Assembly (NCBI RefSeq): GCF_001305595.1
Contig: NZ_CP012401.1
Span: 1,995,001-2,059,000 of the forward strand
Source of the DNA: Azospirillum thiophilum
GTDB lineage: Bacteria; Pseudomonadota; Alphaproteobacteria; Azospirillales; Azospirillaceae
Direction: 5' to 3'
Length of the DNA stretch: 64,000 nucleotides
The notes under the pieces: model-generated
Database searches by the model: none
The model's input: the letters and a program-made list of their open reading frames with translations, nothing else
Told to the model about the DNA's origin: nothing
Part shown: piece by piece, positions 53,846 to 61,847 of the stretch
Position numbering within the stretch: position 1 is the stretch's first letter
Layout of the letters: each line of letters opens with the position of its first letter
Position numbers and translations under genes: made by a program

Positions 53846-54592
53846 ATGACCGACGCGACGATCCGGGCTTCTGCCGACCGGGTGAAGGGGGCCATCCGCC
53901 AGTATGGCGACCAACTGACCCGCTACGCCCTGCCGCTGGCGCTGACCCGGACGGCGCAGGACGCCAGGCTGGCGGTGCAGCGGGCGCTGCCGCAGACCTT
54001 CGACCGGCCGACGCCCTACACCATCAACTCGACCTTCGTCCGGCCCGCCGGCAAGGCCGACCCGGTGGCGTGGGTGGGCTTCAAGGACGATGCCGGCAAG
54101 GGCACGCCGGCGGCGCGCTACCTGCTGCCCAATGTCGAGGGCGGGCCGCGGCGGGACAAGCGAATGGAGCGCCAGCTGCGCGCCGCCGGCCTGCTGCCGG
54201 CCGGCATGTTCGCCGTCCCGGGCGAGGAGGCCCAGCTCGACGCCTACGGCAACATGCGGCGGTCCGAGGTGGTGCGCATCCTGTCGCAGACCAGGGCCTT
54301 CGGGGAACAGGGCTACAGCGCCAACCGCACGGGCAGCGCCCGCAGCATGAGGAAGCGCCGGCGCAGCGGCCACTTCGCCGCTCTGCCGGGCAATGCCGGC
54401 GGGCTGCCGCCCGGCATCTACCGGCGCGACGGCGCCGACGCCCGGCCGGTGGTGATCTTCGTCCGGGCGCCGAGCTACCGCCCGCGCTTCCGCTTCCACG
54501 ACATCGTCGAGCGGGCGGTGCGGGCCAACGTCGGTCGCCGCATCGAGGAGGCGGTGCGGACGGTCAACGCCCGCTTCGCCGCCCGGCGCTGA
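53846..54592 (+). CDS. Phage virion or tail-associated protein
   Basis: The 248-residue protein from ATG 53846 carries ALPLALTRTAQDARLAVQRALPQTFDRPTPYTINS at the N-terminus and FRFHDIVERAVRANVGRRIEEAVRTVNARF at the C-terminus. Its position directly upstream of the terminase genes fits a head- or tail-completion protein. The exact class is not recognised. A broken second copy is at 63000-63427. Confidence 0.6.
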   Translation: MTDATIRASADRVKGAIRQYGDQLTRYALPLALTRTAQDARLAVQRALPQTFDRPTPYTINSTFVRPAGKADPVAWVGFKDDAGKGTPAARYLLPNVEGGPRRDKRMERQLRAAGLLPAGMFAVPGEEAQLDAYGNMRRSEVVRILSQTRAFGEQGYSANRTGSARSMRKRRRSGHFAALPGNAGGLPPGIYRRDGADARPVVIFVRAPSYRPRFRFHDIVERAVRANVGRRIEEAVRTVNARFAARR

Positions 54593-54611
54593 CGGACTGG
54601 CGCTGACAGGC

Positions 54612-54712
54612 CGGGGGCGGCGACGGGTCCTTCCCCGGGGGGGCCCCCGCGAGGGGAATTCGGGCCGCACCGGTCCACCCTCTGAGACATTTTTGAATCG
54701 AGGTTTTTGTTT
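54612..54712 (+). other. Candidate packaging-start (cos) region upstream of terminase genes
   Basis: The 100 bases before the small terminase contain a GGGGGGGCCCCC palindrome core and a conserved block (GGGTCCTTCC...AATTCGGGCCGCAC...CACCCTCT.AGA) that recurs at 63440-63535. Conservation of non-coding DNA here, directly before terminase, is typical of a cos or pac site. Confidence 0.5.
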
Positions 54713-55243
54713 ATGTCCAAGCCGGGCCAACGGGTGAACCGGGCCGAGCTGGCCGAGCTGTTCGGCGTCTCGCTGCCCACCGTCGACGCCTGGGTGCGCG
54801 ACGGCTGCCCCTTCGCCGAGAAGGGGGCCAAGGGCCGGGAATGGGCCTTCGCGACGGCGGACGTCCATCGCTGGCTGGTCGACCGCGCGGTGGCCGACGT
54901 CGCCGCCGGCTATGAGGGCGAGATCGGCGTCATCACCGCCGACGAGGCCAAGCGCCGCAAGGCGGTGGCCGATGCGGTGGTCGCCGAGATCAGGGCGGAC
55001 GAGGCGCTGAACGAGGTGGTGAACCGCCATGAGGCGGCGGCCGACGTCGCCGGCTTCTGCATCTCCCTGCGCACCGGCCTGTCGAACGCGGTGGCCAAGA
55101 TCGCCGGCCGGGCCGCGGCGATGACCGGGGCGCCGGAAATCCAGGCACTGGCGGAAAAGGAAATCAACCAGGCCTTCGACGCCGCACGGGGCGAGTTGGT
55201 AAAGATGTGGGGCGATGGGGCCGACCGTGAGCCGCGGGCCTGA
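54713..55243 (+). CDS. Terminase small subunit (Nu1-like)
   Basis: The 176-residue protein has an N-terminal DNA-binding fold (VNRAELAELFGVSLPTVDAWVRDGCPF) and the helical region EIRADEALNEVVNRHEAAADVAGFCISLRTGLSN. It resembles Nu1 of lambda, which binds the cos site and passes DNA to the large subunit. ATG 54713 is used; the upstream in-frame TTG lacks support. Confidence 0.8.
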   Translation: MSKPGQRVNRAELAELFGVSLPTVDAWVRDGCPFAEKGAKGREWAFATADVHRWLVDRAVADVAAGYEGEIGVITADEAKRRKAVADAVVAEIRADEALNEVVNRHEAAADVAGFCISLRTGLSNAVAKIAGRAAAMTGAPEIQALAEKEINQAFDAARGELVKMWGDGADREPRA

Positions 55244-55616
55244 GGCGGCGGCGCGGGTCAGCGCCCACCGTCACGGCGACTACCGGACCGGACGGGGCGA
55301 GCTGCGCACCGCGCTGCTGGCCCTGTTCGAGGGGAGCCTGAAGTTCCAGGACCGGATGAGCGGCTCGGTGTGGGCCGAGCGCCATGGCTGGATCCCGAAG
55401 GGCACCGGGGCCGAGCACGGCAAGGTGACGCTCTACGGCTACCAGCGCGGGCTGGTCGACGCCATGTGCGACCCGGCGGTGCCGCTGCTGACGGTGCTGA
55501 AGGCGGCGCGCGTCGGCTACACCCGCTGCGCCACGCTGGCGGTGGGCTACCACCTGCACCAGGATCCGACGCTGTGCGCCGTCGCCCAACCCACCGTGCC
55601 CGATGCGGGGGACTCG
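55227..55616 (+). pseudogene. Terminase large subunit (GpA-like), truncated
   Basis: The frame encodes YQRGLVDAMCDPAVPLLTVLKAARVGYTRCATLAVGYHL and QDPTLCAVAQPTVPDAGD, the N-terminal ATPase part (Walker-like region ending in a deviant ARVGYTR loop) of GpA-type large terminases. These are normally ~600-700 residues. Homology stops at about codon 130, where the DNA becomes unrelated (GATAAAAATCTGAAATCT). The rest is absent from this window, so the gene is not functional unless recombined. Confidence 0.85.
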
Positions 55617-55662
55617 TCCTCTGATAAAAATCTGAAATCTCTGTTCTGTATCAACCTCTTAT

Positions 55663-55698
55663 CCCCCGGCCCCTCTCTGTGGTCGGGGGTTTCTGTTT
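55663..55698 (+). terminator. Intrinsic terminator at the left edge of the recombinase module
   Basis: CCCCCGGCC (55663-55671) pairs with GGTCGGGGG (55681-55689) with one mismatch, and TTTCTGTTT follows. Confidence 0.75.
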
Positions 55699-55808
55699 GA
55701 GCGGTACCTTCTCATAAAGCTTTGATTTTCCCTGATTTCCGCAGTTGCACGGCTTCTCCGTGCGACAAAGCCGCGACATGGATGCAACAAGAGCAAGGAG
55801 CAAAGTGC

Positions 55809-56111
55809 ATGGAAAGCCATCGGCTTGAGGCCTCTCCTGAGGATGCCAGTGCGACAAGGGCAGGGGTGTGCGGGGCAGACTCGGACCTGCTCTACGGAAT
55901 GCCGGCCATCGCCCGGCACCTCAACATCCGACCGCGACAGGCGCACCACCTCAAAGAAAAGGGCGGGCTGCCGATATTCGATCTGGCCGGTGTGCTGTGC
56001 GCGCGGCGAAGCACGCTCAACGCCTGGATCGCGGATCGGGAAAGAACGGCCCGTGCCGCCGGCCCGGTCAAGGTGAAGAACAGTGGCCCGCGTGGTCGGA
56101 GGGCAGCATGA
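55809..56111 (+). CDS. DNA-binding protein coupled to recombinase
   Basis: From ATG 55809 (AAGGAG nine bases upstream) the product has 100 residues: LLYGMPAIARHLNIRPRQAHHLKEKGGLPIFDLAGVLCARRSTLNAWIAD, a winged-helix pattern of excisionases and phage regulators. The stop overlaps the recombinase start (ATGA). It probably controls or assists the recombinase. Confidence 0.65.
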   Translation: MESHRLEASPEDASATRAGVCGADSDLLYGMPAIARHLNIRPRQAHHLKEKGGLPIFDLAGVLCARRSTLNAWIADRERTARAAGPVKVKNSGPRGRRAA

Positions 56112-57052
56112 CCGGCTCCGCTGTCGTCATCCCGGCGCCGCCCGCGGCACTGGCCCTGAGCGATCTACAGGCGCACCTTCTCGACGCCTTCTTCGCCGGC
56201 AGGAACGCCCGAACTGTCGCAGCCTACCGCCGGGACCTGGAGGACTGGCGCACGTTCGCCGGCGCCGCCGACATGGACGCCGCCGCGCGGGCCATCCTAG
56301 CGGTTTCCCATGGGCAGGCGAACGCCTGGGCGCTCGCCTACAAAGCCGCGATGATCGAGCGGGGACTCCAGCCGGCCACCGTCAACCGCCGGCTCGCGGC
56401 TCTGCGGTCGCTGGTGAAGCTGGGGAACACGCTGGGGCTGGTGTCGTGGAGGCTGGAGGTGGAGAACGTCCCCAGCGCGGCCTATCGAGACACACGCGGT
56501 CCTGGCCGTGACGGCGTGCGCACGCTCTTCGAGCTCGCAGCGCAGCCGGGCGGTTCGAAAGCGCTGCGCGACGTCGCAGTGCTGCGGCTGCTGCATGACG
56601 TGGCGCTGCGGAGAGGGGAAGTGGTCGGGCTTGACCTGGCGCACTACGATCCGCGTCGAGGCACCGTCGCCATCCTCGGCAAGGGGCGGACGGAGCGGCA
56701 ACTCGTCACCCTTCCGCCGGCTGCCCGCGCAGCGGTCGAGGCGTGGATCGCCGCGCGTGGCAGTGTCGCCGGCCCGCTGTTCACAAACCAGGACCGCGCC
56801 CGCAAGGGAAGCGGGCGGCTGACGGACTCGGCCGTTTACCGGCTGGTGCGCGACCTGGGAAAGAAGGCGGGGATCAAGGCGCGTCCGCATGGGCTGCGGC
56901 ATTCAGCCATCACGGACGCGCTTGACCGGACTAACGGAAATATCCGCGCCGTGCGGAAGTTCAGTCGCCACAAGGATTTCAACGTTCTTGTCGTGTATGA
57001 CGACAACCGTACTGATCTAGCCGGAGATATTGCGCGATTGGTTTCCGAATAA
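56108..57052 (+). CDS. XerC/D-like tyrosine recombinase, paralogue 2
   Basis: A 314-residue enzyme with the same architecture as the one at 50855: LLDAFFAGRNARTVAAYRRDLEDW, LQPATVNRRLAALRSLVKLGNTLG, R (VALRRGEVVGLDL), K (AILGKGRTERQLV), HxxR (RPHGLRHSAIT), H (FSRHKDFNVL) and Y (LVVYDDNRTDLAGD). All catalytic residues are kept. Its gene directly follows the point where the terminase is broken, so it is probably the mobility gene of the interrupting element. Confidence 0.92.
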   Translation: MTGSAVVIPAPPAALALSDLQAHLLDAFFAGRNARTVAAYRRDLEDWRTFAGAADMDAAARAILAVSHGQANAWALAYKAAMIERGLQPATVNRRLAALRSLVKLGNTLGLVSWRLEVENVPSAAYRDTRGPGRDGVRTLFELAAQPGGSKALRDVAVLRLLHDVALRRGEVVGLDLAHYDPRRGTVAILGKGRTERQLVTLPPAARAAVEAWIAARGSVAGPLFTNQDRARKGSGRLTDSAVYRLVRDLGKKAGIKARPHGLRHSAITDALDRTNGNIRAVRKFSRHKDFNVLVVYDDNRTDLAGDIARLVSE

Positions 57053-57087
57053 CAGGAGGTATGTGTATCGTAGATATATTTTTTCCC

Positions 57088-57348
57088 TTACTTATTTTTT
57101 GACCATTCACTCAAATAAAGAAGCGCTCCTTTGTTGTGGTCATTTTCATGGAACGAAATCTTAGCCTCGCGCCATAAATCTTCATGAACATGATCTTTTA
57201 CTTTATAGTAAACATTAATCGTTCCGTCAGGAGTTCTTTCGTGACGTATAAAGTTTCTCTTCACTATATGAGCGGTGGGGGTGTTGGTCTCCTTGTCGTA
57301 CAACATAAACCCTTCACCATTAGAAGGATCGTCTTTGATTTGTGTCAT
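57088..57348 (-). CDS. Small AT-rich cargo protein
   Basis: The 86-residue product (DKETNTPTAHIVKRNFIRHERTPDGTINVYYKVKDHVHEDLWREAKISF) is charged and beta-rich; it is not recognised. AAGGA lies upstream of ATG 57348. The region is much lower in GC than the recombinase gene beside it. Confidence 0.55.
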   Translation of the reverse strand: MTQIKDDPSNGEGFMLYDKETNTPTAHIVKRNFIRHERTPDGTINVYYKVKDHVHEDLWREAKISFHENDHNKGALLYLSEWSKNK

Positions 57349-57670
57349 GTTTCATGTCCTTGTTTACTAGCAATAACAGAGTAGGCAATTAATAAGCGTC
57401 ACGGCATACACATTATAGCACTGCTAATAACAGAGCTATATATTTTATGAGCATGAGTACTATCGTATTCGTTTGATTTCTAACTGTTGCTCACCAAGAG
57501 CGCGGATCAAAACTCACAATGATTTAGGAAAAATGATAGGTCTGATAGTTTGGAACCGAGAGGTTGATCCGTGCTCTCAGCAGGTGGTTGGCTTTCATGA
57601 AGAGAGCACGAAAACTATAATTATCATGCTCAAAAAATCTCTGAGCCGATGGTTTTAGGTTGTTGCTTAT
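57349..57670. other. AT-rich intergenic stretch
   Basis: No gene is supported. Short open frames on the plus strand lack ribosome sites. Confidence 0.5.
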
Positions 57671-58141
57671 TTACTCAAGAGGCTTCATCAATTCGATTTT
57701 CGTCCTTTCCCACTCTCTTTTCAGTATTCTCTGGCAGATTTCAATGAACTCCGCGTTGACGTTAAATTTTTCATGGATTTCTCGGGCTGCAAGATACCGA
57801 TAAAGAAGTTCTGTGAGATTGTTGTAGTCTTCATCATTCGGGTTCATTAGTAATTCTATTTTTGTACCAAACTCATAAAACTCTCTAGCTTGCATGTGAT
57901 CAAGGCCAGGAGTTGTTCCGTAAGATTGAAAACCTGCCATTGCATTTCTTAAATCATTAATCCAGTTTTGCCTGAAGTCAGATATTTTGATGTGTTGGTT
58001 AAGTCGTGCTTGTATTAGTGCGTTTTTCCTTGATGTGTCAGCGTTGTATTTTGTAGCAAAAAAGGCAATAACTGCACCTATTGCTGCACCGAAAAGAGCT
58101 ATCACTGGTGCTGCAATAGTAATTAGCTGAGTCTTGTCCAT
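57671..58141 (-). CDS. Membrane-anchored AT-rich cargo protein
   Basis: The 156-residue protein has one N-terminal membrane segment (LITIAAPVIALFGAAIGAVIAFFATK) and a cytosolic helical domain (IKISDFRQNWINDLRNAMAGF, EFYEFGTKIELLMNPND, FIEICQRILKREWERTKIEL). This layout occurs in several uncharacterised phage and island proteins. No family is named. It is divergent from the gene at 58450. Confidence 0.6.
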   Translation of the reverse strand: MDKTQLITIAAPVIALFGAAIGAVIAFFATKYNADTSRKNALIQARLNQHIKISDFRQNWINDLRNAMAGFQSYGTTPGLDHMQAREFYEFGTKIELLMNPNDEDYNNLTELLYRYLAAREIHEKFNVNAEFIEICQRILKREWERTKIELMKPLE

Positions 58142-58308
58142 TTTCTTTGTAGCCTCTTGGGTTTCTTGTGGATTTTGCCACTTCGCATTGAGCGAAACGC
58201 TTCAATCGAAAGCCGATGAGCCCACCGGATGTAAAGCAGGAAATTCACCAAAATCAATAGTGTAATAGATCTCGGAGTTTTTAGATCGGTTTGCAAGATA
58301 GTGAACAT
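58123..58308 (-). CDS. Doubtful small membrane peptide
   Basis: A 61-codon ORF with one hydrophobic stretch (SITLLILVNFLLYIRWAH) that overlaps the start of the gene at 57671-58141 by 19 bases. No ribosome site is evident. It may be non-coding leader. Confidence 0.2.
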   Translation of the reverse strand: MFTILQTDLKTPRSITLLILVNFLLYIRWAHRLSIEAFRSMRSGKIHKKPKRLQRKWTRLS

Positions 58309-58449
58309 ATTTTTTCAATTATGCTGTTATATAAAAACACTCAGCTAACTTAGAAAAATAATAAATAAAACAAATTTACACCGACATTATTCGTAAATTT
58401 CACGAATTAAATCGCTATTTGTTTTCAGATTAACTTAGGGAGACTGTCA

Positions 58450-58745
58450 ATGTGTACCTATAACGCGCGAAAGCTTCAGTATTTGGAAGGGCAACATGCT
58501 GCTCATGCTGGCAAAGCGACTGGACTATCCGAAAAGTACCGTGCCATTGCATTCCTCCGCATGGAGGCGGACAAGGAATACGGGGAAGCGAGTGCATGCT
58601 CTTACCGTAGCCGGGATAAGGCCTTATTGGCAGAACTCGGACGGAAGGCTGGGAAGCTCCTTCAAGAGGAGAGCGCAGTTGCGGAAGAGGTTGGAACTGC
58701 CCGTCAACAGGCTGATCGTCTCAAGCAACTTGTCTCCCGCCTTAA
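58450..58745 (+). pseudogene. Phage small protein gene, 5' part, interrupted by two insertion sequences
   Basis: The frame from ATG 58450 encodes a helical protein (LSEKYRAIAFLRMEADKEYG, ELGRKAGKLLQEESAVAEEVGTARQQADRLKQLVSRL) and is cut after codon 98 at TTAA 58742-58745. Joining 58745 to 61794 restores the frame (CTT-AAG-ACC-CAC) and gives a 111-residue protein ending at TGA 61831-61833. The intact gene was followed by the gene at 61848. Confidence 0.85.
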
Positions 58746-60051
58746 CAGGACACGGAAAAACGAACATATTCCGGCTTTTTTCCTCGGCTGAGGCTTGGAA
58801 ATGGGGTTTCCGACGCCCGTTTTTGTCAGAATGGAGCGCCTTTTCGCGCTCTGTGGCTCCCGGAACCGCCATTCAGGCGGATTCCGGGCGTGATTATGCC
58901 GCCGCCAGCAGCTTGGGCAGGCGGATCAGGTTGTAGGCGGTGGCGGTCAGTGTGAACATCCAACCGACGCGGGCGGTGCCGCGATGACGCGTTTTGCGCA
59001 AGCCGGCTCCCTTGATCCAGCCGAACACCTCCTCGATCCGTTTGCGGATTCTCAGGCTGACGGTGTAGCCGGGGTGACGGGTGGTCCGGCCGTCGATCGC
59101 CGAGCGGCGGTTGCTCGTGTTCTGCGCGACATGCGCAGCGGCGCCCAGGCTGCGCATGTTCGCCACGAAATCCTTGGTGTCGTAAGCCTTGTCGGCACCC
59201 ACCGTGATGCGGTGGCGGCCGGGGATGGCCTCGACCATGGAAACCGCCGCTTCGCGCTCAGCCAGACCGGTGGCCGCGGTGAGCCGGACATTCACCACCA
59301 GAGCGTGACGGTTTTCCATCAATGCATGGCCCATGAAGGCCAGCTTCGCCGGCTGCCCGTTGCCTTTGCGATACAACCGCGCCTCAGGATCGCTGGTCGA
59401 CGCATGGGTCTCGTTGGACCGCTTCTCACCATGGAAGTCGCGGTCGCCGTTGCGACCCGGCCCCGGCGGCTCGCCGCTGCCGTCCTTGGGCCGGAAGCTC
59501 TTCACCGACGCCCAGGCTTCGATCAGCGTGCCGTCCACCGAGAAATGCTCGTCCGACAGCAGCGCCTTGACCTTCGGCTGGCCAAGCACGGTGGCCAGGA
59601 ACTTGGCCGCCACGTCGCCGGCCAGCAGACGCTCCCGGTTCTTGGTGAAGACCGTCGCGTCCCACACCGGGGCGTCCATCGACAAGCCGACGAACCAGCG
59701 GAACAGCAGGTTGTAGTCGAGCTGTTCCATCAACTGGCGTTCCGAGCGCACCGAGTAGAAGGCCTGGAGCAGCAAAGCCCGCAGCAGCTTCTCCGGTGGG
59801 ATCGACGGTCGCCCGATCTTCGAGTACAGCCCCTCAAAAGCCGGCGACATCACCTCCAGCGCTTCGTCCACAATGGCCCGGATCGGCCGCAGCGGATGAT
59901 CGGCCGGAACCCGAGCCTCGCAGCTCACATAGCTGAAAAGACCCTCGCTGCGTTCGTCCGAACCCCGCATCGCCCCCTCACCAGCCGCATTCTCTTCGAC
60001 CAAAGAGAATCACGACCGAACTGCCGGGAACAGACCTTTTTCCGCATCCTG
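58746..60051. mobile_element. IS5-family insertion sequence, flanked by TTAA
   Basis: The ends read CAGGACACGGAAAAA at 58746 and, inverted, CAGGATGCGGAAAAA at 60051 (13 of 15 identical). TTAA occurs directly outside both (58742-58745 and 60052-60055), a YTAR-type target duplication. Length 1306 bp, one transposase gene. Confidence 0.85.
58894..60003 (-). CDS. IS5-family transposase
   Basis: A 369-residue DDE transposase: DHPLRPIRAIVDEALEVMSPAFEGLYSKIGRPSIPPEKLLRALLLQAFYSVRSERQLMEQL at the N-terminus, SVDGTLIEAWASVKSFRP containing the first catalytic Asp, ITVGADKAYDTKDFV with the second, and a C-terminal RIRKRIEEVFGWIKGAGLRKTRHRG with the Glu. It appears complete and probably active. Its frame is undamaged. 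Confidence 0.93.
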   Translation of the reverse strand: MVEENAAGEGAMRGSDERSEGLFSYVSCEARVPADHPLRPIRAIVDEALEVMSPAFEGLYSKIGRPSIPPEKLLRALLLQAFYSVRSERQLMEQLDYNLLFRWFVGLSMDAPVWDATVFTKNRERLLAGDVAAKFLATVLGQPKVKALLSDEHFSVDGTLIEAWASVKSFRPKDGSGEPPGPGRNGDRDFHGEKRSNETHASTSDPEARLYRKGNGQPAKLAFMGHALMENRHALVVNVRLTAATGLAEREAAVSMVEAIPGRHRITVGADKAYDTKDFVANMRSLGAAAHVAQNTSNRRSAIDGRTTRHPGYTVSLRIRKRIEEVFGWIKGAGLRKTRHRGTARVGWMFTLTATAYNLIRLPKLLAAA

Positions 60052-60086
60052 TTAACTGGACTTTGGCCAATTTCGCGATGCTGGGA

Positions 60087-60368
60087 TCAGGCGTTGATCC
60101 AGAAGTCCGGGTCATTGGCGACGTAGTCGAGGGCTCTGTCGAGCGGCATGGTGGCGACGCCGAAGGGGCCTGACGCCCCCCAACTTTCGCCGTTCCACCA
60201 GAGCACCTTCACTTTGTCCCCGTCACCGGTGGGTCGAAACCTCGCGACGGGGGCACCGTTGTGCCCGCTGAGGAGCGTGTAACCGCGGGCGACCTTGCGT
60301 ACGATCACGCCGCCGCCTCGGGTGCGATTGAAGCGCTCGATCCGCTCGAGCATGGCGTCCACGCTCAT
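60087..60368 (-). CDS. Passenger protein inside the IS701-like element
   Basis: The 93-residue product (MLERIERFNRTRGGGVIVRKVARGYTLLSGHNGAPVARFRPTGDGDKVKVLWWNGESW) begins at ATG 60368 after an excellent GGGAGG site and diverges from the transposase. Beta-rich in appearance; no function recognised. It lies wholly within the ends of the IS. Confidence 0.7.
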   Translation of the reverse strand: MSVDAMLERIERFNRTRGGGVIVRKVARGYTLLSGHNGAPVARFRPTGDGDKVKVLWWNGESWGASGPFGVATMPLDRALDYVANDPDFWINA

Positions 60369-60426
60369 CGTGATCCTCCCGTTCCAGTCGGGTTTACCCA
60401 AGGGTTCCAACCAGCGGAGCCCTGTC

Positions 60427-61773
60427 ATGTCTCCCGTTCCAGACAGCATTGAGCGCTGGATGGCGCCCTTTGCGGCGCTGTTCACTAGGCCGACCTGGCG
60501 CCATGTCCTGGTGCTGGTTGCCGGAGCGCTTCTCACCCCTGGGCGACGCACCGTGACGGCCGTGTTGAGCATCATGGGACAGCGCGAGACCGGCAGCTTC
60601 GCCAACTTCCACCGCGTTCTCAATCGGAACCGCTGGTCGAGCCTCGCTGTCGCCCGGCATCTGTTCACGCTCCTGATCGCCGCCTTCGTGCCGCAAGGCC
60701 CGGTGGTCATCGGCATCGACGAGACGATCGAGCGGCGCTGGGGTCCCAAGATCAAGGCGCGCGGCATCTATCGAGACCCAGTGCGCTCCAGCCATGGTCA
60801 CTTCGTCAAGGCCAGCGGCCTGCGCTGGATGGTGGTCATGCTGCTGGTGCCGATCCCCTGGGCCGGACGGGTCTGGGCCCTGCCGTTTCTCAGCGCTTTG
60901 GCACCTTCGGAGCGGTTTGCCCAGGATACCCGACGTCGGCATAAGAAGCTTACCGATTGGGCACGGCAGCTTCTGCTCCAGGTCAGGCGCTGGGCGCCTG
61001 GTCGCCCGCTGATCGTCGTCGCCGACAGCAGCTACGCAGCCATCGAGTTGCTCAGTGATCTACGAGCCCACCTCACCGTCGTCACGCGCTTGCGCCTGGA
61101 TGCCCGCTTGTTCGAACCGGCCCCGCCACGCATTCCGGGAACGAAGGGACGCCCTCGGGTGTCGGGCACCCGGTTGCCCTCGCTTGTCCAACGCCTGAAG
61201 GATACAGGCACATCCTGGTGCCGCGTTCGGGTGAACGGCTGGTATGGCGGTGGGGAACGCCAACTGGAGATCAGCACCGGCACGGCCATATGGTATCATC
61301 CCGGCAAACAGGTCCCGATCCGATGGGTGCTGGTGCGCGATGTGCAGGGCGCCTTCGAGCCGCAGGGCTTTCTGTGCACCGATCTCCAGGCCGATCCGCT
61401 CGATGTGCTACGCTGGTTCGTTCGGCGCTGGGCCGTCGAAGTGACTTTCGCCGAAGTTCGTCGACATCTGGGGGTTGAGACCCAACGGCAATGGTCGGAC
61501 CAAGCTATCGCGCGCACCACTCCGGCCCTGCTCGGGCTGTTCTCGCTGGTCACGCTCTGGGCCAACGACATCTCCGCGGGGGCAGCGATCACACCGAGGG
61601 CCGCGCCGTGGTACCGTAAAGACGAGCCAACCTTCAGTGATGCCATCGCCGCCGTACGCCTCCAACTCTGGCGTGAAATGACTTTTCCAGTATCAGCCCA
61701 TCACGCGGAGATCGCGAAACCCCCGGACCCTATCCTCAACCGACTGATCCAAGCCGTCTGCTTCCCGGCGTAA
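60427..61773 (+). CDS. DDE transposase, IS701-like
   Basis: The 448-residue protein has GQRETGSFANFHRVLNRNRWSS, a first catalytic Asp in VVIGIDETIERRWGPKI, a second in LIVVADSSYAAIELL and the C-terminal Glu in RRWAVEVTFAEVRRHLGVETQRQW. This pattern fits the IS701/DDE_5 group. It is complete. ATG 60427 is 16 bases after a weak site. Confidence 0.85.
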   Translation: MSPVPDSIERWMAPFAALFTRPTWRHVLVLVAGALLTPGRRTVTAVLSIMGQRETGSFANFHRVLNRNRWSSLAVARHLFTLLIAAFVPQGPVVIGIDETIERRWGPKIKARGIYRDPVRSSHGHFVKASGLRWMVVMLLVPIPWAGRVWALPFLSALAPSERFAQDTRRRHKKLTDWARQLLLQVRRWAPGRPLIVVADSSYAAIELLSDLRAHLTVVTRLRLDARLFEPAPPRIPGTKGRPRVSGTRLPSLVQRLKDTGTSWCRVRVNGWYGGGERQLEISTGTAIWYHPGKQVPIRWVLVRDVQGAFEPQGFLCTDLQADPLDVLRWFVRRWAVEVTFAEVRRHLGVETQRQWSDQAIARTTPALLGLFSLVTLWANDISAGAAITPRAAPWYRKDEPTFSDAIAAVRLQLWREMTFPVSAHHAEIAKPPDPILNRLIQAVCFPA

Positions 61774-61793
61774 ATGCGCAAAGTCCAGGTTAA

Positions 61794-61833
61794 GACCCAC
61801 ATCCAAAAAACCGGCGCTCGACCGCGTGATTGA
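61794..61833 (+). pseudogene. 3' remnant of the interrupted phage gene
   Basis: In frame with 58450-58745 once the two insertion sequences and one TTAA are removed; it encodes THIQKTGARPRD and stops at 61831-61833. The ribosome site of the next gene (GAAGGGA) overlaps this stop. Confidence 0.85.
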
Positions 61834-61847
61834 AGGGAACGACCATC

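Larger units (their letters stand above)
60056..61789. mobile_element. IS701-like insertion sequence with passenger gene
   Basis: The left end CTGGACTTTG (60056-60065) is repeated inverted at 61779-61788, with partial similarity to ~21 bases. GTTAA flanks both sides (60051-60055 and 61789-61793), so a 4-5 base target duplication (TTAA core) is seen. The left TTAA is shared with the IS5-type element. Length ~1.73 kb, with a transposase and a divergent 93-residue gene. Confidence 0.75.

Noticed and set aside
57473..57658. 61-codon plus-strand frame in the AT-rich region
   Set aside because: No ribosome site and no neighbouring gene in the same direction.
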